From the NCBI GenBank assembly GCA_009823395.1, contig CM020511.1:7953501-8017500 (forward strand): a stretch of 64,000 nt of DNA, read 5' to 3'. The DNA comes from Thamnaconus septentrionalis (Eukaryota > Chordata > Actinopteri > Tetraodontiformes > Monacanthidae). The stretch's first letter is position 1. Each line of letters begins with the position of its first letter. The position numbers and the translations under genes were made by a program. Positions 36,461 through 49,954 of this stretch are shown here, piece after piece. Under the pieces are notes generated by a model that was not told where the DNA came from, searched no databases, and saw only the letters and a list, made by a program, of their open reading frames with translations.

Positions 36461-39400
36461 TCAAAGCGCTGAGTTGGGTACTGAGGGAGAAGGACCCTGG
36501 AAGATGATCATGTGACTGCGCTCAGACCGCTGCGGTGCACTTTGGGAGTCATCTGATCCGTCGTCAGCATCATCTCCTGAAAAAGCGGATGCTTGGATTA
36601 GGTACCAGTAACCTGAGGATGCCAAATGAATTCATTGTGTAGCTTCAACACCACAACAGTTTTTACTTTAACTCACCAATCCTGAAATTAATGTAGCCCT
36701 CTCCTCCACTGAGAATGAGCTGAGAGGTAGTGACAGCGCTGCTGCCAGGAGAGGTGTTCAAACAACCTGTGAATCCCAGAAAGATTATATGGTTCCTTAA
36801 AGTGCATCAATACTTAATTGCCTCCACAAGGTAAGTTGAAAACTTCAAAATCTTACCAGGTGCAGCAATGATGAACCTGACGGCTTGTCTGTGTCCATGG
36901 TAACAAAGCTGGGCTGATTCAATGGAGCAGTATGGGATTGAGACCGCCTCCGATGCTGTGAACAGACAATGATGCAGTTTACAGAGGGTAGGTAGGGTTC
37001 GCTGTGTGAAGTACTTGAGCGCCCAGTCAAAGTGAACTCTTACTGATGGACAGCGGGATGGAGAAAAGGGCGCCGCCCCCAGTGCCCACCCACAGACGGC
37101 CCGAGATGACGGCGAGCGACGAGATCTGGAGCGGCGAGAGCGTCAGGAAGGCCTGGCCTGAACGAGGAGACACAGCGGTTGAGCCAGTATGATGTGGGCA
37201 GTGTTCACGTAAAAAACTCACATTTTTATCAATCTGAACTAACAGCAGCAAAACTTTGGCTTTGAACAAAACATTTGTAGTACCTAAAGTTTTGGTGACC
37301 AAAACACTGAAATCCACTTCCTGCAAAGGCCTCCCTGTGGCCCAGTCGAACAGCCTCAGGATCGGGTCGAGTCGGCACGACGCCCAGACGCCACTTCCAC
37401 CAGCACACAGGAAGCGAACCTGCTTCTCGCTGCGCTCCGACACTGGGAATGTTTGCTGTGAGGGTGAAGAGGTGATAATGGCAGCTGGCCGCAAGGCAAC
37501 TTTGAACACGACACACTTCATTCTTTGGGGTTTTTTTCTCTTTACCTCGACCTTTCCGCAGTCCACATCAACCACATGCACTTTGTTCCAGTACCCCACC
37601 CACAGCCGGCTGCCCTTCGCAAGGCAGCAGCGAATGGGCTGAACGGGGGTGGATCCGAGAGGCATCGAGTGGTACGACTGCAGGTTCCAGCCGCCTGACG
37701 ACCACAGAAAATACATCAGCTTCACGCCGACGCAAACAAAACACAAAGGCATGCGAACGATGCAAGATGCAGACAAATGAACCCGGCAGGTCGGGCCAAA
37801 CCGTTACCTGAGCTGTGCGAGAAGATCGCTAGAGTCCCGTCCGCCAAACCAGCGATGACACGACGCTGGGTGTAACTGTCGAGACAACAGGCTCATATAA
37901 ACACAATTGGATTACAGACACTAGCCGTCCCACTCGCGGGACGAGACTTTACAAGTTGTACTTTGTGGAAATTTTAGAAATATCGCTTTTCGTTCGCGAA
38001 AACCTGTGATGGAAATGCAGCTACAAATCAAATTAATTATAAAATTTGCTGTAATGTAAATTCACAAACTCACGTGAGCGAGTAAACACCTTCTGACAGG
38101 CAGACTGTGTGCAGACAGCATCTCCTGTCTCCTGAGGCCGGATGTACAAGAATACTGAAGCACAAGAGAGAGAAGTTTTATTTTGCTTTTTTCAATTCTG
38201 AGATTTATTTATTCAAGTATCCTGCATTCTCACTGGACAGTACCTTCCTTCCTGAGTTCCAATCCACACAGTTCCTGCAGTGTTGCCTAATACAAGAAAA
38301 AAGACACAGATATCAGAATACATGAGCCGAGAACAGAAAACTTGAAAGAACAGTCCAGCCAGGCCTTCTGCTACAGCCTGCAGTACTGACACTGACCTAC
38401 AGGAGGCACAGCACAGACACAGAGAGCGGGAGCAGTGGGAGGGAGGCTGAATTGATCCAGAACAGTGTTGGATCGGGCCGGATCGATGACGGTGACGGTG
38501 CTGCTGAAGGAGGGACCGGACACGACCCACACAGAACACTGGCGGAGAGGGACGGACATGGAGGCGTGAAAACTACGACAAGCCGCTACAAGAAGTGTTA
38601 ATTATGGTCAAATGGTGATGAGACCGGAGCAGTGGTTGTTATGTGGTGGTGTTGGGGGTGGTTGATGATGTCAGACTGCTTACCGTGCCTCCCTGAGGTC
38701 TCGGGTGGGACTGCGGCAGCACAGTTCAGCTAAGGTAGCAGGAAAAAAGGAGGCACAGTTAAAATGTACCGACGGCGTGACTCAAAAAAAACCAGTCTGT
38801 GCTCGGCGGCAGCAGAGAGGAGATCTACCTTGGCTGTGGAGTCTCTGTGGTCCAACAGCCTGAGCTGCACCAGAGCAGGGATTTCTTTGGGATCCGGGAC
38901 GGGCTCTCCAGACTCCTTCAAAATAATGTCAAGGACTCAGAACTTTATTGTTCGTGCAACAGGCTGTAATAAAAATCGGCCAGGACAGTGAGTGTGTGTG
39001 TGTGTGTGTGTGTTACCTGACTTGATGCGAGCGCCGTGCTCCAGCCGTGGACTTGTCGCTTTCCAAGAGATTTCCAAATGTGTGAGCGGATCTCCCGGTA
39101 CAGTTCCCTCTTCCTGGGAGAGTGAGCGGCTCGGGGAGCGGATCTGCGGGAGAAAAAAAATGGCTGTGTTGTTAAATGAGCTTGACCCGGTGGTGGGGGG
39201 GAGTTATGTTGTCTGTGATGCTCTGAAGAAGAGAGCAGCAGCATGCAAGGTCTGTAGCTCAAAAATCAGTGACGCAACCACCACAACTTCATCTGTCACT
39301 ACAAAACCCACAAAGAAAGTTAGCACCTTCTTAGCTAACTGTTACGGCTGTTAGAAAGCTAAAGTTTGCTAATACTAACATAGCTTAAACTTAACGTGGC

Positions 39401-42400
39401 TAGAAAGCTAAGAAAGCTACTTCTTCTCAATAAAATGTGCAATAAAAGTGTCTTTAGCTAACTTATTGGCTGGTCAAATTGGTCAAACGTTAGCTAGAAA
39501 GCTAATGTTTGCTGATATAAATGCTAATATTAAGTTTAAGATATGCATAACATCAACGTAACGTCATATAAAGTAATTCACGTTTAATGTGGAAACTGGG
39601 GAAGATGATCAGACTTTACTTGCTTGAATGTCACCACAGTGACTTGGGACTTGCTCAAGGCTTGAGACTTGCATATGTGTGACTTACTCCCACCTCTGGT
39701 TACAGGTACAGCAAAACAACACTGACTTACTCAGAATGAGTGTGAGTTACAGGCGTCAGCTTTGGGGATCCCACAGGAGAGCGAGTGAGCGACGGAGAAG
39801 TTGAGAACCTCACAGCAGGCCCTGGGATCAGCGTTTCTTTCGACAGGCTGAAGAAGCGGTTGAACCTTTGCAAAAAAGGATTGTTAGGAAGATATAGCAT
39901 CACCACAAAAACATTGTAAACACTCAACTCGACTGACATTCTACTTTGAAGTTTTTCTTCGACGCATCTCTCCGTAACTCTGAGCTGACATTTCGCAATG
40001 TTGATGTTGCAACAGTTTTCGCATGAATAGTTGCCGTCATTGTTGTGCATTGCTAAGTATGGGGATGAATGACACTGCAGAGTTCACAAAGACTTACTTC
40101 TTCCACACACTTGACCTTCTTTCCCCTGAGAGCTTGTCCTCCTGAGTAGCTCTGCAACACAGGAGTGATAATGAATTGGGAAAACATAAAAAAAACAGGC
40201 AGGGATATTTTTTCTAACTCTGCATTGACTTAAAGTTCACTTTGCTGCTTTCGGTTACCGGAGCGTCTGGCTGTGTCTGATTGCCTCCTGCAGGTCAAAC
40301 AGGCTCTGCTTGTATCGGTTCTTCTCCATGACCACACGGGCCATTTCAGAACGAGAGAAGGGGCGCAAAGAAGCCTGTGGGAAGTGATTTACGATTATGA
40401 CCGAGCGACAAGGGTCACTATTCTACCTTGCAGCATTGATAGAGCTAATCAAAGTTGACAATAAATGACTTCTTACATTTGGATCTTCAGATTGAAGGGG
40501 TTCCAGTTCTTTTCGTAGTCTGTTCAATAAATAAATAAATTAATAAATTAATAAATGTGGCAGCAGTATTTATAGCATTGTAATATTGCAGTTGCAAAGA
40601 ATAGAACTGTATTAGCTGCCAAACCTTTTAGCTTCCTCCTCCCTCTCCTTTATTCGGCTCTCTAATCTTGAGACTGTTTCCTGAAGTGAGGAAACTTCCA
40701 GTTTCAGGGCCGTCCGGTCGTCGGTCACTTCGGCCACCCGAGATATTAAAGATTTGCGGGCAAATTCAATTAACTCACTGCAACGATAAAATAATTTGCA
40801 CATTGCACATTGAGGTTGGCTGTGTTGAGGATTATTTGAAAAACCCCGACCCAAATCCAAAAATACAACACTGCAGGAGTCATAAAAGTGTGAGGGTAGA
40901 TTGTAAGTAGGACTCACTAGTCTGCTTTCAGTTCCTCATACTGAGTAAGAATCTCCTCCAACTGGTCTGTGCTGCCTGGAGACAAAGTAGCACACAAGGG
41001 GCAAAATATGATAGATGAAGTGAAACAACGTGAATCGAGACTTCGTGGAAAGGAGTCCAATCGAACGGTTTAACGCTCACAAACTAGTTAGAGTACACAT
41101 CAGTCTATCAGAACAGCTGCCACTGAACCTTTTCAAGTATATAAAAAGATTCTTGCTGTTGCCAAAATATTGGAACCAAACACATCCGTCTGTTTCTTTG
41201 AAAACTTTCTCTGTGTTTCAATGCAGCACGTGAAGGTTTTGCTATTAAAAAACTATTAAGAGAGAAATTGAATTATTAATCTCACCAGAGTGCAATATCG
41301 TGCTGTTACATGTGCAAATGTGGAATAGTATGACAATAAAGAACCTTTGATCTTAGATACTGAAATGACTGGATATGGGACACTTATCATGTAAGATGTA
41401 GACTAGTTCACCTCTGACACAGGCTCCCTGGTCGACACTCTCCAAATAGTGGCGACTCAGCTCTGACAGTTCAGAGAAGACAGAGTCTGTGTTGCGCATC
41501 TCCAGACCCAACCTGTCATCTTCCTCCACATCCTCCTCCTCCTCCTCCTCCTCCTCCTCCACCTGGCGGTCTTTCTCTCGCCTGTCGGCCTCCTGTTTCT
41601 CCTCCTCTACATCGAGCTTCCCCTCTTCCTCGTTTGCCTCCACCTCTCCCAGCTCGTCGTTTAAGCAGACCTCCGGCTCGTCTCTCTTTGGCTCATTGGT
41701 CTTTGGAACTGGAGCGCTGACGATGAAACAACAAGAAATGATGGAAACTAATTGACACAGTTGCCCTGAAAATAACAACTAGTTCTTTTTTCTTTTTTTT
41801 TTGCTATAAGACTATTACCTCGCATTCATAAAGCCATGGAATTGGGCAAGTTCAGGTGTTGAGCTTATGATGTCATTAATGAACTGATCTGGGATGGGGT
41901 TCACACTGTTAATCCCCTTTTCCTCCTCTGCTACCGGATGCTCCAGAAAGGGGGGGTTTGACTTTGAATGAGGTCTCTGAGTCACCTGGTGAAGAAAGAT
42001 CGACACAACACATTGAGTGTGTTAGAATTTAGAAAGATAATTCTGGGAAATGATATCAGGTGCGACTTACATTTCCATTCACACTGGATTCAGACAGAAT
42101 GTGGTTGGAGGAGAATTCAGCATTCTTTGGCCACAGCTGAGTTCTAAACACAACACGCGCTGTTATTGTAAACACGAGCCATTCATAAACACCATCAATG
42201 AGAGCCTGCTTAGATGTAGCAGCAGTTTCTACAGACGTCAAGCAAGTACACAATATAACCAGTGACTGCTAATCCATAACTTCTCACTTTGCAACTTAAA
42301 TTTGGTTGTTTTTTTTACTCCTTTTTTGACAATGGAAAAAAATAAAGTACTTCTAAAGTGCATTTATAAAGCGCATGATGGCACCCAATGTTCAGTTTGA

Positions 42401-43948
42401 TAGTCACACAATGTGCTTTACAGTGGTTTGGTTCTACAATTGTCAATGTTGAGTTAATCAAAGTTGCTGATACTAGACAGGGACAGACGTAATATGTGTG
42501 ATTAAAGCTCCTCTGTAGCTTCAGTCAATCAATAAGGCTTTGACCAAGGGCACACTTAGAGTCCGTCTGTCGTTGGCACCATTTAGTTCTGTATAAAGCA
42601 ACGCAGTAGAAAAACAACCTTGAAGTGGAATCCTTCTCAGAGTCCCTTCTTCTTTCCACTAGTTCCCGATGTGTGTTGGCCAGCTGAAAGACAAAACACA
42701 GGAGACACGCTAGAGAAGAATAATGAAGGGCTTGATCCTCTCCACTGAGGGGTCGTGGATGGTGAGACAATGGTGGCTGTTTTTTATGCTGAGGGGCTTG
42801 AATCCGACCTTGTTGTGAGTGTGTCTCAGCGTGCTGAGCTCTCTGTTCAGATTGGCCCGTTGCTCCTCCAGGGCCACCACTGCACAGAACAACAGAAAAC
42901 AATGAACCATGTAACCAGAATCTAGACATGTTCTCAGTGGAAAGGCATAAAAAATTATAATGATAATAATAATAATAATTATAATAATAATGATCACATT
43001 CCGGTCACAGTCAGCATTCAAATACTCACACTGATCAGCTTGCTCCCTGGCTTTCTTCTCTAGGTCTCTCGCTCTGCGCTCTCTCTCCTTCTCCCTTCCC
43101 TTCATGGCTCTCCTCTCCTGTTCAATCTGGTCATCCAGCTCCAGATACCTCAAAAAAAAAAAAAAACAAAAAAAAAAAACAACAACTTGCAGTACACTGA
43201 ACAGTGGTTGCGATATTGACATAACTGTCGCTGGCAAAGGGCCTACTGTCTGCAGTATTCACACATAGTGTTTAATCAAGAAGGAGCTAAATGCTGAAGC
43301 GCCGATTTATTATTTTAGTATTTTAAGGCGTCTTTGAACACTCAGACATTCTCAAAATAATGAAAATGTTATTATAACATTGTTATAACGGTATTATTAT
43401 TCTATATCATGTCTATCAGCCAGCCGTCTAAACATCCCAGTTGGTCAACCACTGCTGAAAACCTACAACCACCTACTTTTACAGCATTCAAAAGTCCAAA
43501 TCCTGGCCTGGGTGCAAAACACTATTAATACAATGAAATCACTTTGTACCTCTTGACTTTCCTTCCTCAGTGTTCTCTCCGCCTGGTACCGATCCAGCAG
43601 CTCTTCTCGCTCAGCTCTCTCCCTCTCCGCTTCTTCCTCCCGGTCCCTCAGCTGGGCTTTGCAGCTGGCCAGACCCTCCAGGACCCACACAAACACGGGC
43701 ACCAAGGACTCCACCACACCCTCACCATGGGTCTCTATGATTGTCTGTGCAGGATGATGAATCGAGTACGGGACATCTTGGTAATTATTGCATTTGTAAA
43801 ACAAAATTAAAAAAAAGAATATGTTGCAGAGTAGAATGGAATGTCTTACCTGTAGTTCTGAATATAGTTTTCCTGCCTCTTCACTCACAATGTTGGGATC
43901 CAACTCCATCTCTCCTGACCCAGACAGGATCTTCTCACTGCACTCCAT
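36461..43948 (-). CDS. JIP3/JIP4-type scaffold protein (MAPK8IP3/SPAG9 family), shortened paralogue
   Basis: Twenty-seven coding exons on the minus strand: 43850-43948, 43550-43744, 43030-43148, 42809-42879, 42619-42683, 42071-42143, 41819-41985, 41412-41716, 40918-40975, 40625-40777, 40477-40519, 40259-40374, 40098-40151, 39731-39865, 39017-39143, 38829-38915, 38684-38729, 38397-38585, 38244-38286, 38074-38154, 37808-37875, 37546-37694, 37284-37455, 37044-37157, 36857-36955, 36677-36766 and 36461-36576. Total is about 1,010 aa, against about 1,320 in JIP3/JIP4. An N-terminal RH1-like region ([20 protein letters not shown]) and coiled coils are followed by IISSTPELA and [13 protein letters not shown], conserved in JIP4. 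Then come the second zipper region, [19 protein letters not shown], and a C-terminal propeller with [25 protein letters not shown] and [20 protein letters not shown]. JIPs link kinesin/dynein, ARF6/Rab GTPases and JNK. The JNK-binding segment is not recognisable. Exon 8 encodes a glutamate run. The exon 2/3 junction is out of frame with canonical sites. All other phases agree. Confidence 0.85.
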
Positions 43949-44247
43949 CGTACAATTATTTTATTTATTTATTTATTTGCTCTACTACTGTTGACACTGG
44001 CTAGCGGTCATTGGTGGTCCAAAGTTCTAAACCAGTTTTGACCTACTGAAGCCAAATGTCACAATGACTAGTTTGTCCAGCTTTGCCACATTTTTGCTAA
44101 ATCCGGCCCCGGACATCTTGCACTCCTCGGGGTCGCCTTTGAGAGCATGGTCTTGAAACCTGCTGTTTCTGCAATGCAACGTAATGCAATGTAGTGTAAC
44201 GTTCCTTTATCTGATGTCAGGAGGGGTTTTTCAGTCCATCCTGTAGA

Positions 44248-44248
44248 C

Positions 44249-44277
<29 letters not shown>
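44248..44277. repeat. Poly-A tract
   Basis: A run of 30 A. It could be the tail of a retroposed sequence, but no SINE or LINE body is recognisable next to it. Confidence 0.9.
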
Positions 44278-44279
<2 letters not shown>

Positions 44280-45092
44280 AAGACGAAAGTGTTTGTACAC
44301 TTTCACTTTAAGGCACACAGTTTTGCAGTGAAGCAATCTTAAAACTCAACGGTGAGGTGAGGATGGATTAAACACAGTTGACTGGTTTCTTCTGTTTTAA
44401 TCGGTTTGTCCAGAAGAACAATACGAGTAAAAAAAACTTGTAGAAATTCTAATGCTCAATATTCAGCTACAAAAACACCCACCCAAGACCATATGTGGGT
44501 TTCTTTATTAATAGTATGCAAATGTAAACCCGCAGCTGCATCACGCACCAGCTGCGACATGAAATTCCATTCAAATAGTCGATTTTTAACGCAGGGGAAA
44601 CTATGAAATGTGGCACCGAAGTTAATCCTCCGAGCCCAGATACCTCCATGAAAAGTTAATCCGGAAACTATTCAGCTGTGACAATTTAACAATATAATAA
44701 TATAAGAATAAAAAAAAAAAAGAAAGTAGAAGAACTCGAGGGAGCGAGCATGTAAACTAAGTGCATGTGCTGAAAACAGCACTAAAAATAACAGCAGCGA
44801 CGTCTGAATAGTAGAAGGTTGAGACACACACATGACACTCTGACCTCGGCAACAGGTTTCATACTGAAGCATGTGAACTAACTAGGCGTACTGGTAACAC
44901 GAACAATGAAGACAACAAACACTTGGTTTGATAGAGTGTATAAACGAGCAAGAAGACTGCCTGACTGCCTGACTGACTGCCTGACTGACTGGACACCTTG
45001 AGGAGCTCTGACAACAACTTCACTGAATTCGAACCTGAGCGGAAAAGCGAGTAGATTCGTCGCGCTGACTCGCCGCCGTATCACAAACTCAC

Positions 45093-45300
45093 CTTTTCAC
45101 TGACCCCCGGATTAGGCTTGTCTTCACAAACTGTAAGAAAGGCGGCACTATAACACTTTCTTCCGTCGCGGATATCAATTACACATAGACGAGTTAAGGG
45201 AGAAGGGCGGGTGTTTGATTCTGACGAGCACGGACATGTTCGCAGTCCGACCAATGACAGCGATGTGATTGTCGAGCCTGGCCAATGGGGATAGGCGGAA
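45093..45300 (-). promoter_or_regulatory. Probable 5' UTR exon and promoter of the JIP-like gene, with two CCAAT boxes
   Basis: On the minus strand a strong donor (GTGAAAAG|GTGAGTTTG) ends a possible non-coding exon at 45093, 1.1 kb before the start-codon exon. CCAAT words lie at 45251-45255 and 45282-45286 in a CG-richer patch. A noncoding first exon is an inference from the donor and the acceptor-like sequence ahead of 43948. Confidence 0.4.
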
Positions 45301-45770
45301 GGCGGGACTTTATGGAGTTTTGTTTTCTCACGTAGAAAAAGAGTTTCCTGAAACCTGAACGACGACACGTGACCAGCGAGGTTCGAGTGAACTGTCAGGT
45401 GACCAGAGTAATGCGGTTTCAAGTCCTCTTATCGGGCACCTGGAGAAATACCTCACACACCCGAGAAACTGGACAGAAAAGAAAAGTCAGCACTGTGTTC
45501 ACGAGTGCAAGTCAGGTGGAAAGTATTTTAATAGGTTTTTAAAAAAAACAAAAAAAACAAAAAAAACATACATACACACTCACAGAAAACAAAAACAGGC
45601 TCTCATTTCTTTTTAATTCCAAAACCTTCGTATAATTGTATTTTAACTGACATGCTTTGGAAACATACAAAAAGCTGAGGTATCTTAGGGTGTCAGGTTA
45701 TGAGTGAGGTGCAGGAGTGGCATTAACTGTAGTGAAGGATATGGCTGTAGTGCGACAGTTTGTTTTTCAT

Positions 45771-45788
45771 CCAGCAGAGGGCGGTACT
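45771..45788 (+). promoter_or_regulatory. CTCF-motif-like site
   Basis: CCAGCAGAGGGCGGTACT closely matches the vertebrate CTCF core (CCASYAGRKGGCRSY) in forward orientation. It lies between the JIP-like gene and the tmem100-like gene. Motif only; occupancy unknown. Confidence 0.45.
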
Positions 45789-46440
45789 CTCGCATAGCTA
45801 CTGCCCTTCCTTCCTGCGTCGTTCACGTCATCTGATTTTCATTAAGGCGAGATATGATAGTTCACTCTGACAAAAAGACGGTGGGTGTGAATAGCATTAC
45901 ACAACACCCTACACGTGTCTTATGTTCCACTCTAATCACAACTCAAATAGAAACTTTTTTTTTTAAAGATACATTATTTCTTAAGATCCTGTCAAAGGTC
46001 TGTGCAAACAGAAGTGTGAATTTAAGCAAATATGGACAATTAGAAAAAACAAAAAACAAATCTGTATGGCAGAAGTAGTAACAATGAGTGCCAAACTCTA
46101 AAACAATAAAAGGGAATGAAATATAAAACCAATGAAATACATAGTTGTTTAAAAGTAAATATAGTGTATGTAGTGTTTCTCTGGAGAACATTTTCATAGT
46201 ATATACAGTGTTGTATTTTGCTGTTGAACGAGGTTAAGTATAAAACAGTTATTTGTTTTAGTGCATACTCGTGCATGTATTTTTCTTTCCATTTTTTGCA
46301 ATTGGATCCCAGCAAATGTTACGTATCGTGTCGTTGTGAAGGTCTGGAGTCAGCAGATACGTTAATGGAAACATGTGGTGGTGTTTCATATTTGAAGCAT
46401 GGGCAAGAATTTTACACAGTTAAGCCGCAGATATTTGTGT

Positions 46441-46872
46441 TTACACTGTGACCTTTTTAATCACCCTCTCGCTCTCTACAAGAACCTCTTTACCATCCTC
46501 TCTCTCGTTGCGGCTCATCTCCTTCTTCTTCTTCATCAAGAGGTAAAATGCCGCCGCGCCTCCCACCATGGTTAAACCGAGTGATAGAATCACCAGTCCC
46601 AGGCCGAGCAAGTGAGAGGTTCCCCCCTTGGAGTGGTTCAGCTGGTCCCACAGTCCCACACCTACACAGCTGAAGCCGATCAAAGTTGTCCAAAAGCCAA
46701 AGGCCAGCATGCAGGAGCCGCAGGACAGCTCTGCGCCGCCGGTTACCACGGTGATGCCCGCCACCGAGACCAACCCCGCTGGCAAGACCACCGTCTGAGA
46801 TTTGGGGTCGTAGGTGACCGTGGTCGCATCGGACAGAGCGGAAGGATCAAGTATCTCCATCTTGTCGGTCAT
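46441..46872 (-). CDS. tmem100: TMEM100-like two-pass membrane protein
   Basis: A single coding exon of 143 aa from ATG at 46872 (MTDKMEILDPSALS) to TAA. A second in-frame Met follows four codons later. The segment VVTGGAELSCGSCMLAF aligns with TGGTELSCYRC ahead of the first helix of TMEM100. Two membrane helices follow (about 60-80 and 90-112), the second containing LGLVILSLGL, like GLVVLSSGL of TMEM100, and then a basic KKKKE cytoplasmic tail. Mammalian TMEM100 acts downstream of BMP9/ALK1 in endothelium and modulates TRPA1-TRPV1 in sensory neurons. The match is clear over the LSC motif and helices but weak elsewhere, so this could be a divergent fish paralogue. A splice donor-like CTCACC near 47393 suggests an upstream noncoding exon. 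Confidence 0.72.
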   Translation of the reverse strand: MTDKMEILDPSALSDATTVTYDPKSQTVVLPAGLVSVAGITVVTGGAELSCGSCMLAFGFWTTLIGFSCVGVGLWDQLNHSKGGTSHLLGLGLVILSLGLTMVGGAAAFYLLMKKKKEMSRNEREDGKEVLVESERVIKKVTV

Positions 46873-49800
46873 GGCTGGTTGCAACTCCTTTGCCGGACGA
46901 AAAGTGTTAAAAGTTTCTTACTTTTCCTCTTCTGCCTTTTGCTGTTTTTCTTCTACACAACATAAATGTTAAAATAAGCATTTTATTTCCTTCGCAAACT
47001 CAATTTACAACCAACTGCTGGAACTTGACGTGGTGGCCAGGTTAAGGAAATATGGAACAATGAGATTTAAATTTTGATTTTAAAATTACAAACAGCCAGA
47101 ATATCTTCAAATGTCTATGAATTATTTATGAAAGGTATTTAGTGTAGAATGATAATCATAATGCCTTTAGAGATGCAGCCACTAAACCCTAAACAGATGA
47201 TGCTGATTTATACAATATAAAGAATGTAATAAAGACTCCACCTACTCCATTCCTCAACTGAAATTTTACATTTTTCACATACATAATTCTTAAATAGCAT
47301 TAAAAAGGAACGTGCAATAATCTCTCTGAGGCTATAACTCAACGTTTCATCGGTATTGTAACAACAAAGTCTTGTCAGATGTTAGCGCTGCTCACCTCAG
47401 AGATGGATCCTGGACCTGGGGCTCAGTAGAAACTGTCTTCAATGCAAGAATAAAGTAGATTCATAACAACTTCGTCCCCGTGTGTCTGAGTTCTTCAGTC
47501 CCGACTAACTCATGAACGTTTGTTTGTTCCTCTCTTCTCGTGTGTTTTGGTGGGAAATGCTTGTCTGTCATCAAGTGCCATTACAACCCAGGAGCAGATA
47601 TCTATCTAGGAACAACTCCCTTCCTCATTTCCTCTCTCTTTCACTCTTAAGATTGCGTCTCTGCGAGCTGTGTCCCACCGAGGCATTGTTTGGGTTGAGA
47701 GTGAATTTTTCTGTTTGCAGGCATTTTCCTGCTGAGTGTTCTCGTGTCTGCCTCACTGATGGCAAGTGACTTTCCCCACTGCTTTCACTAAAAACTAAAT
47801 AAAAAAAAAATCAGAATTGCAACTGCAACTGCAGTAAAAAAAAAAATTGGACTTTTGTTGCTTATTTTAGGCATTAAAGAAAACCAAAACAACCTCTTTG
47901 AACATTTTTGTAACAAACTTGGAATTCTGTCATTTTTTTTTCTTCTTCTTCCCAATGAACAACCCACTATTGTTGCCATGTTGATAATGCCTGTGCCTTC
48001 CTGGCAGTATCTATGTCACTGTGGACGCTGAGCTGGCTCTCGGGTTAATGCTGTAACAAAGGTGAAGTTTGATACTGGCCACTAACACGCTGCGATGATG
48101 AGCGGCCAACTGGCTTATCTCCACCAGAGATTCACCGCCCAAACTGCAGGTATTTTTAGATGTGTTGATTTCTACTATGAACTCACGTTCACCTGTTGTT
48201 TGTTATTTCTTCCTCTCTTTCTCTGGAAAACTCATTTGCATCACTGGCTGTATACAGCTCAGACAAGCGGATGTCTTCAATCTGTTTTGCTCCCCGTTGC
48301 AGTAACGTCGATGTGGCGTAGAATGTGTTTACACCACCACATTGCAGGATCCCTCACCTCCCCTGAAAAAAAGTGCTTCAGAGGTAACAAGCAATCCTGA
48401 CTTGGCCTAGCTGCAGTATTTAGTGGAGCAGAGGGTACAGGTCAGAGATCAGGGAGTGTTTAGTGGAGAGGAGAGGGTAATTCTATTGGCCGTGGCACTG
48501 CGGGATGATGATGATAATTGGCTAAGTGTTGGATTGGGTGGGACGTGGCCCGGGAATTAGTAATCCAATAGACGGACTCGCTGAGCAGATTTATGGCGCA
48601 GAGAATATCCTGCAGCAAGTCGAGGGCGTGAGCATGAATCATTGTCGTGATGTGGTCACAACATTGTTGCGTCTGAGGACCTGTGTGTTGCCACAAACAA
48701 CAAAACAAGACAAACAAGGAGACCTAATGGAAATAAACAGGCAAATGAAGTGTGCTACTATGTAGTGCCTTGTGATCATTCTTTGTAATAATAATAACAA
48801 TAATGATTTGCTTGTAGTGAAGTTTTTTTTTTTTTTTTTTTTAGCAAAAGTTGCGTTCAAAGTTATACATAAGGTCATTATCATATCAAGAAATAAGGAA
48901 TGAAATGTGAAATTTTTGAATATGACAGCCACATTTTTAAAAGTAAACAAGTGGGTGACAGAGGGTCGACTTCCTCAGTCATCTAGGACAGGAACGAGGT
49001 CAAAGTAGGCCGGCTGTGTCGATGACGTGGAGAGGGGTCGAAGGGATTGGAGGGAAGGTGGGCGGGAGGGCAGGTGGTTGACCTGTGTGGGCAGATGGTT
49101 TGCCAAAATTAGATGCCTATGATTAACTAAACCCATTGTTGCGACTCTACTGAAATAGCAGAAATGCTGCTGGATGAGCTAAAGCTAACTAGGCTTCCGA
49201 TAACAGGTCAGACAATCTTCATCTCGTGAGAAAAGTTTCAATTTGGTTGTTCTGGCCTGATCCAGTGTGGTAAGTATAGTCAATAAAGTAATAGTAAGTC
49301 ATAAATAAAATATAATATGATTTTAAAAAGGTATTGCACCTCTGCTGACTAATTAATGATGGGCAGGTAAAAGAAAAGACAATTAACCCTTTCATACTTG
49401 ACAACAAGACGTTTGACCTCCCTGAAAGAATTCCCCGGAACCTGTCTGGACCGTCGTGAACTTCCGGAGAAAAAATCATACACATTCACTTCGCTCAACA
49501 GCTTGGCGACCTTAAATCCCGCATTAACAGAATTAACCCAGTCCTGCATGGTAGGAGCACGTTTGTCTCGGCCCTCCTTATCCCTCACTGTCTTAGTGTC
49601 AGCGCTCACACTCATATCTCCAGCAGCCACCTTCCGAAGGCAACGCACAGGTACGCTTCCCCTGTTTGTCCTCATGATATCGATGGTTCGGTTGACGTGA
49701 CGTGATGCGATGTAATCTTGTGTCAACTCGTGTTGGAACTGCAGAAACATGAGATAATCAGATATTTTGTTCCTCTGTCGCCAACAGGGATTGGCAGGGA

Positions 49801-49954
49801 TTTCCCTCTGGCCTCGACGGGAGAGCTCAGGCCAGATTGCTTCAGGTGGACCAGGGTGACGGGAAAATAACACTCAGGTGGCAGCAAAAACACTCGGGTG
49901 AGTGAGTTTTTCCCTCCGGAACTGAACCAGGACGCTAAAAAAAAGCCAACCGCA
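46873..49954. other. Intergenic DNA between tmem100-like and recoverin genes
   Basis: The two genes diverge, so both promoters lie here. AT-rich sequence alternates with a G-rich patch at 49020-49080; a poly-T run lies at 48823-48842. No coding exon with a recognisable domain was found. Confidence 0.5.
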
